Under the pieces are notes generated by a model that was not told where the DNA came from, ran no database searches, and saw only the letters and a program-made list of their open reading frames with translations. 16,348 bases of DNA, taken from positions 1-16,348 of the forward strand of contig JBGAIL010000107.1 of assembly GCA_044225565.1 (NCBI GenBank). The letters are read 5' to 3'. This DNA is from CAVXAE01 sp044225565 (GTDB taxonomy: Bacteria; Pseudomonadota; Gammaproteobacteria; Steroidobacterales; Steroidobacteraceae). A program made the translations under genes and the position numbers. Positions 13,317-16,348 of this stretch are shown here, in pieces. Positions within the stretch are counted from its first letter, which is position 1, and each line of letters opens with the position of its first letter.

Positions 13317-15755
13317 TCAAGGCCCATTGATAGGCTCCGCGCGCACTGCGGCACCGGACCAAAACACGACGTACCCACTTGCGACGGCCCCAGACTCTGA
13401 GTATGCGGCATTCGCACTCGTCCAGACCGATTCGCCGGTCGTGATGGAGAGGATGGAATTCAAGGCTGGCGAATAGACGAGATCGGGCGCGACGTTCTGG
13501 AAGTTTCTCAACTCCGGCAGGAGCGGCGTCGCAAGCTCGAGGCCGGTGGCGTCCACGATGCGGCAACCCGAATAGACGTTGTTCGACCCCGTGAAGGAGT
13601 ACGTGTTCACGAGAAGCCTGTCATCGTCCAGCCAGCCGACGCCGAAGCCTTCAACGACCGTCTTCAGCGCGACGCCTTCGAAGACGGCCGTTCCCACATC
13701 GTCGTCTGGCTCCTGACTTGCCACTGCGATGAGAGCGCCACTCGGCGACAGCAGCGTCGGGATCCCGGCAGTGGATGGCGTGCCGGAGGCATCGGACCAG
13801 ATGAGTGCCCCGCCCGTGGCAGGCGCCACTTCTCGATCGCCCGAGCCCCAAGTCTGGGCGAGTACCTCACCGGACGCGGACAACCAGAAATCGGTGGGGA
13901 ATGGGCCGGGAGCCGTATACGGCCACTCGTGCAGCAGCGCTCCGGATGGGAGAGAGAAGATCTTTATCGATCTGTCGGCGAGATACGGATTGAATTGGTC
14001 CGCCTGCGCGGCCAGAACCGTACCATCGGCGGATATCGCGATCTTCGAGCTCGGATATTCGATGCGCCCTTCGAGCTCCTTCGTTAAAGCATCGAAGTAC
14101 AAGATAGCTCCGGACGCAGTCGCCACAGCGAAGTGTTCCGTGCCGCCCGCGATGCTGCGCGCCTGACCCAGCGAAAAGTACCCCGGAGTGCCCGACAAGC
14201 TCGGGCCATCGACCAGCACGCCGGAATCGTTCGCCACCATCCACTCGGAGGCCGAAATTGCGGCGTATGCCGAAAAATAGGAAAGCGTCGACGCATGATC
14301 CGATCTGGACGGGCTCGGGCCCGAGAGATCGATCACACCGATCTGCGCCAGACCTGAAGACAGCGGCAATATTCCGAGGGTGGTGCCTGATGAAAACAGC
14401 CTGGCGGGACTCGAGAAATTGTAGCTGGTGTCGACGGACGGACCCGAACCGACGGCGTAGAGATCCAATACTCCGGCGCTGAAGGTCCAGATCCAGTTGC
14501 CCTGCCCCGCCAGGTTTTCCACGGTCGGATACGAGCCCAGATCCTGCAGCACCGCGTCTTTAGAGTAGGTCCACACGAAATTGCCCAGGCTGGTCAGAAA
14601 CCGCTGCCCATCGGGGAACCAGGAATGGAAATTCCCCTGATAGGGCGCGCTCAAGGACGAAGATCCGAGCGCCGCTGACACCACCTCCAGGGCGTCCGAT
14701 CCGGCCGGCCCATCAGCCACTCGGATCTCATCCGGCGACGCGAAGGCGATCGACTCCGAATAATCGCCAGATTTCTCGAAAATGACGGCGCCTGAAGGCG
14801 TCCACGCTTTCAGGCCGTCTTCATCGCCCGCGCAAAGATAACTCCCGTCCGTTGCCAGCTTCCACCAGGAGGCCGTCGCGACGATGTGAGAAAGCAGGCG
14901 GCCGTCCGCCGACGATCGGAGCTCGAATCCGTCGCGCGTTCTGATAGCGATTGTGCCCCCAGCAAGGTCTGCGCGCGGTATTTCGTCGCACAGCGGGAAA
15001 TCACACCTCGCTTCGCCGCTGGCTAGGTTCGTCGCGGACTGGGAGTCCCAGAGCACCCAATGTCCCGTGAGCTCGAGACCGAACACACGAGAACCCACGT
15101 ATCGCAACGAATTCATCGGCCCGATGTGCCCGAGATCGAGCAGGACCCCCGATTCCACCGTGATGGTCACGGTGAACGCCGAAACGCCCCCGGAGTTCTC
15201 CGCGGTGACGATGTGGGTGGTCGGTCCACTGACGGCGCTCGGTGTACCCCTGATGCTGCCATTCGTCGTATCGAAGTTCAGCCCGGCAGACAGAGGCGAA
15301 TCTATCGACCACGTCGCGACGAGGCCACCGCCATTGCTGGGCTCAACGCCCACCACGGGCACACCGGTTGTGAACGCAAAACTCGAGCTCTCGTACGAGA
15401 TGTCCGGGGCCACGTCGTTGTCGACCGTAATGGAGATTCCGGTCGTGGTGCTTCCCGTCGAATTGGCGGCGTGGACGGTATAGGTCTCCCGCGGCGCTGC
15501 GGCAATGGGGGTTCCCGAGATCGCGCCCGTGGCAGAATCCAAGTGCAGGCCGGCTGGCAAGTCCGGATCGATCGAATAGCTCGATACCGTTCCCGTGACG
15601 GTGGGCAGCAGTGTCGTGATCTCATGGCCCACCACGAATGCCTGAGGTGACTCGTAGCTCAGGCCCGAGGGCGCAGGGATGCCACTGGAGCCGTCGCCAC
15701 CTCCGCAGGAGCCGAGAAGGATTAGCGCAGCCATCAACCAAAGCCGTGAAATCAC
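13317..15755 (-). CDS. large lipoprotein with two putative Ig (PIG) repeats and a propeller-like C-terminal region
   Basis: The 812-residue product begins MISRLWLMAALILLGSC, a lipoprotein signal with lipobox LGSC (C17), then a glycine/serine linker. Two tandem putative-Ig repeats follow (about 27-115 and 117-207); each carries the typical pairs LPAGLHLDSATGAISGTP and LSAGLNFDTTNGSIRGTP and ends in a TITV-type strand. The remaining 600 residues are beta-rich with recurring short motifs (FASPDEIRVA, KIAISADGTVLAAQ, WLDDDRLLVN), as in WD40/YVTN-like propellers. It should sit in the outer or inner membrane facing the periplasm or surface. I chose the GTG at 15755 because AAAGGA lies 9 nt before it and it gives an exact lipoprotein signal; an ATG at 15818 adds a charged, unlikely leader. 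Binding function unknown. It is bracketed by the two MsrA-tail repeats. Confidence 0.85.
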   Translation of the reverse strand: MISRLWLMAALILLGSCGGGDGSSGIPAPSGLSYESPQAFVVGHEITTLLPTVTGTVSSYSIDPDLPAGLHLDSATGAISGTPIAAAPRETYTVHAANSTGSTTTGISITVDNDVAPDISYESSSFAFTTGVPVVGVEPSNGGGLVATWSIDSPLSAGLNFDTTNGSIRGTPSAVSGPTTHIVTAENSGGVSAFTVTITVESGVLLDLGHIGPMNSLRYVGSRVFGLELTGHWVLWDSQSATNLASGEARCDFPLCDEIPRADLAGGTIAIRTRDGFELRSSADGRLLSHIVATASWWKLATDGSYLCAGDEDGLKAWTPSGAVIFEKSGDYSESIAFASPDEIRVADGPAGSDALEVVSAALGSSSLSAPYQGNFHSWFPDGQRFLTSLGNFVWTYSKDAVLQDLGSYPTVENLAGQGNWIWTFSAGVLDLYAVGSGPSVDTSYNFSSPARLFSSGTTLGILPLSSGLAQIGVIDLSGPSPSRSDHASTLSYFSAYAAISASEWMVANDSGVLVDGPSLSGTPGYFSLGQARSIAGGTEHFAVATASGAILYFDALTKELEGRIEYPSSKIAISADGTVLAAQADQFNPYLADRSIKIFSLPSGALLHEWPYTAPGPFPTDFWLSASGEVLAQTWGSGDREVAPATGGALIWSDASGTPSTAGIPTLLSPSGALIAVASQEPDDDVGTAVFEGVALKTVVEGFGVGWLDDDRLLVNTYSFTGSNNVYSGCRIVDATGLELATPLLPELRNFQNVAPDLVYSPALNSILSITTGESVWTSANAAYSESGAVASGYVVFWSGAAVRAEPINGP

Positions 15756-16135
15756 GTGAAGTATCCTTTCACCTTCGTCGCGTCTCTGCCGCGCCGTCTC
15801 AGCGGACATGGCTGCCACCCCCTCGGCCGGTCGGCGATCCAGATTCCGACGCCGTTATTTTCGTTCGCAGTATAGCTTCCCATCGGGATACGGAGGCATT
15901 CCGCACTCTGACCGGATCGGCGTCCTCGGCTGATCGAAAATATGTAGCAAGCGCCACCTCTCAAGGTAGAGTGCATCGCGACTCAGAAGGAGGGGCTCCC
16001 AAGCCTGGCCAGGGCGCATCACACTGTCGCCGGACATTATCCATCAGCCGAAAACCCAGTAGGAATGCAGTCGGGACGTCCTGGCAAAACACAGTGATCT
16101 TTCGGCACAAAAACGTGCATTTCATAACCACCACC

Positions 16136-16227
16136 TTCATCCGCCCGCCTCTAACCTGCTGGTTCTTGTACGCCCCCAATCCCGCAATACCCATCCGGAT
16201 CCTTCGCCAGATACTGCTGGTGAACAT
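16136..16227. repeat. direct repeat, copy B (pairs with 12985-13087)
   Basis: Second copy of the roughly 90-bp repeat, in the same orientation 3.15 kb to the right. The strongest block is TTCGCCAGATACTGCTG (16203-16219). Divergence between copies is considerable, so the duplication is old or the two copies came from different sources. Confidence 0.75.
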
Positions 16228-16228
16228 A
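16151..16228 (-). pseudogene. msrA 3'-end remnant, copy B
   Basis: From 16228 the minus strand reads YVHQQYLAKDPDGYCGIGGV then QEPAG and a TAG at 16153-16151. The HQQYLAKDPDGYCGIGG stretch is the hallmark C-terminal tail of MsrA. Upstream residues in the same frame (WWIRLRG) no longer resemble MsrA, and a TGA closes the frame a few codons further, so this is an isolated tail rather than the end of an intact gene. Confidence 0.7.
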
Positions 16229-16348
16229 GCCCCTGAGACGGATCCACCACGCAACTCAAGCGGTTACCGCCACAGCCGCCTGCGATCGGTCTGATTCCAA
16301 TCGACGCTAAATGTATTCCGGAGTAGAGCAACATCGCCGGGAACGCCG

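Larger units (their letters stand above)
15756..16348. other. intergenic region at the right edge, containing a repeat but no convincing gene
   Basis: Nearly 600 bp hold no gene that I can support. A TATACT at 15874-15869 on the minus strand could be a -10 for the lipoprotein gene, but no good -35 lies 16-18 nt upstream. The repeat and MsrA-tail remnant at 16136-16228 are the only recognised elements. Short open frames here lack codon bias or known motifs. Confidence 0.6.

Noticed and set aside
15961..16140. Small minus-strand frame starting MKVVVMKCTFLCRK after repeat copy B
   Set aside because: It has no codon bias, no ribosome site and no motif, and its N-terminus falls in repeat DNA.

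Overview
The window is about 16.3 kb of high-GC DNA. Sixteen protein genes or gene remnants are recognisable, and all but one of them are on the minus strand. The gene content points to a Gram-negative member of the Pseudomonadota: two TonB-dependent receptors, a FecI/FecR pair, a DUF2007 protein, a lipoprotein with a clear lipobox, and degradative enzymes of Rieske and amidohydrolase type. A free-living degrader of the Steroidobacter or sphingomonad kind would fit, but the sequence does not fix the lineage. A run of 51 Ns at 9647-9697 shows that this is a scaffold from a draft assembly.

Layout, left to right. (1) Positions 1-2185 hold an iron-style cell-surface signalling trio, transcribed right to left: an ECF sigma factor, an overlapping FecR anti-sigma factor, and the N-terminus of a TonB receptor with a signalling (STN) domain that runs off the left edge. 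(2) Positions 2340-8828 hold the most coherent unit. A TonB receptor (without STN) is followed by a TetR-class repressor and then by a tight four-gene operon: Rieske oxygenase, metal-dependent amidohydrolase, SnoaL-like protein, class II aldolase-like protein. The promoter in front of the Rieske gene and the promoter in front of the receptor carry the same palindrome (core CTAACACCGTTAG), placed exactly over the promoter elements. The simplest reading is a TetR regulon in which the repressor controls both uptake (receptor) and breakdown (Rieske operon) of one unidentified small molecule. (3) Positions 8943-9697 hold a DUF2007 gene on the plus strand, a very short four-cysteine zinc-ribbon ORF on the minus strand, and the assembly gap. 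(4) Positions 9698-12152 hold a secreted esterase-like alpha/beta hydrolase followed by a secreted amidohydrolase-2 protein whose last codons are lost in the gap. (5) Positions 12153-16348 are looser and look rearranged: a perfect GNRA-capped hairpin, a hypothetical gene with a probable frameshift, a large Ig-domain/propeller lipoprotein, and two diverged direct repeats that encode the C-terminal tail of methionine sulfoxide reductase A (MsrA). The repeats bracket the lipoprotein gene.

How the genes work together. In region 2, ligand would enter through the receptor, release the TetR repressor from both palindromes, and be processed by an oxygenase (hydroxylation or O-/N-dealkylation), a hydrolase, and two small accessory or lyase enzymes. 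No ferredoxin or reductase for the Rieske enzyme is present, so electrons must come from a partner encoded elsewhere. The substrate cannot be named from sequence alone. Assignments rest on motifs read by eye; no database search was made.
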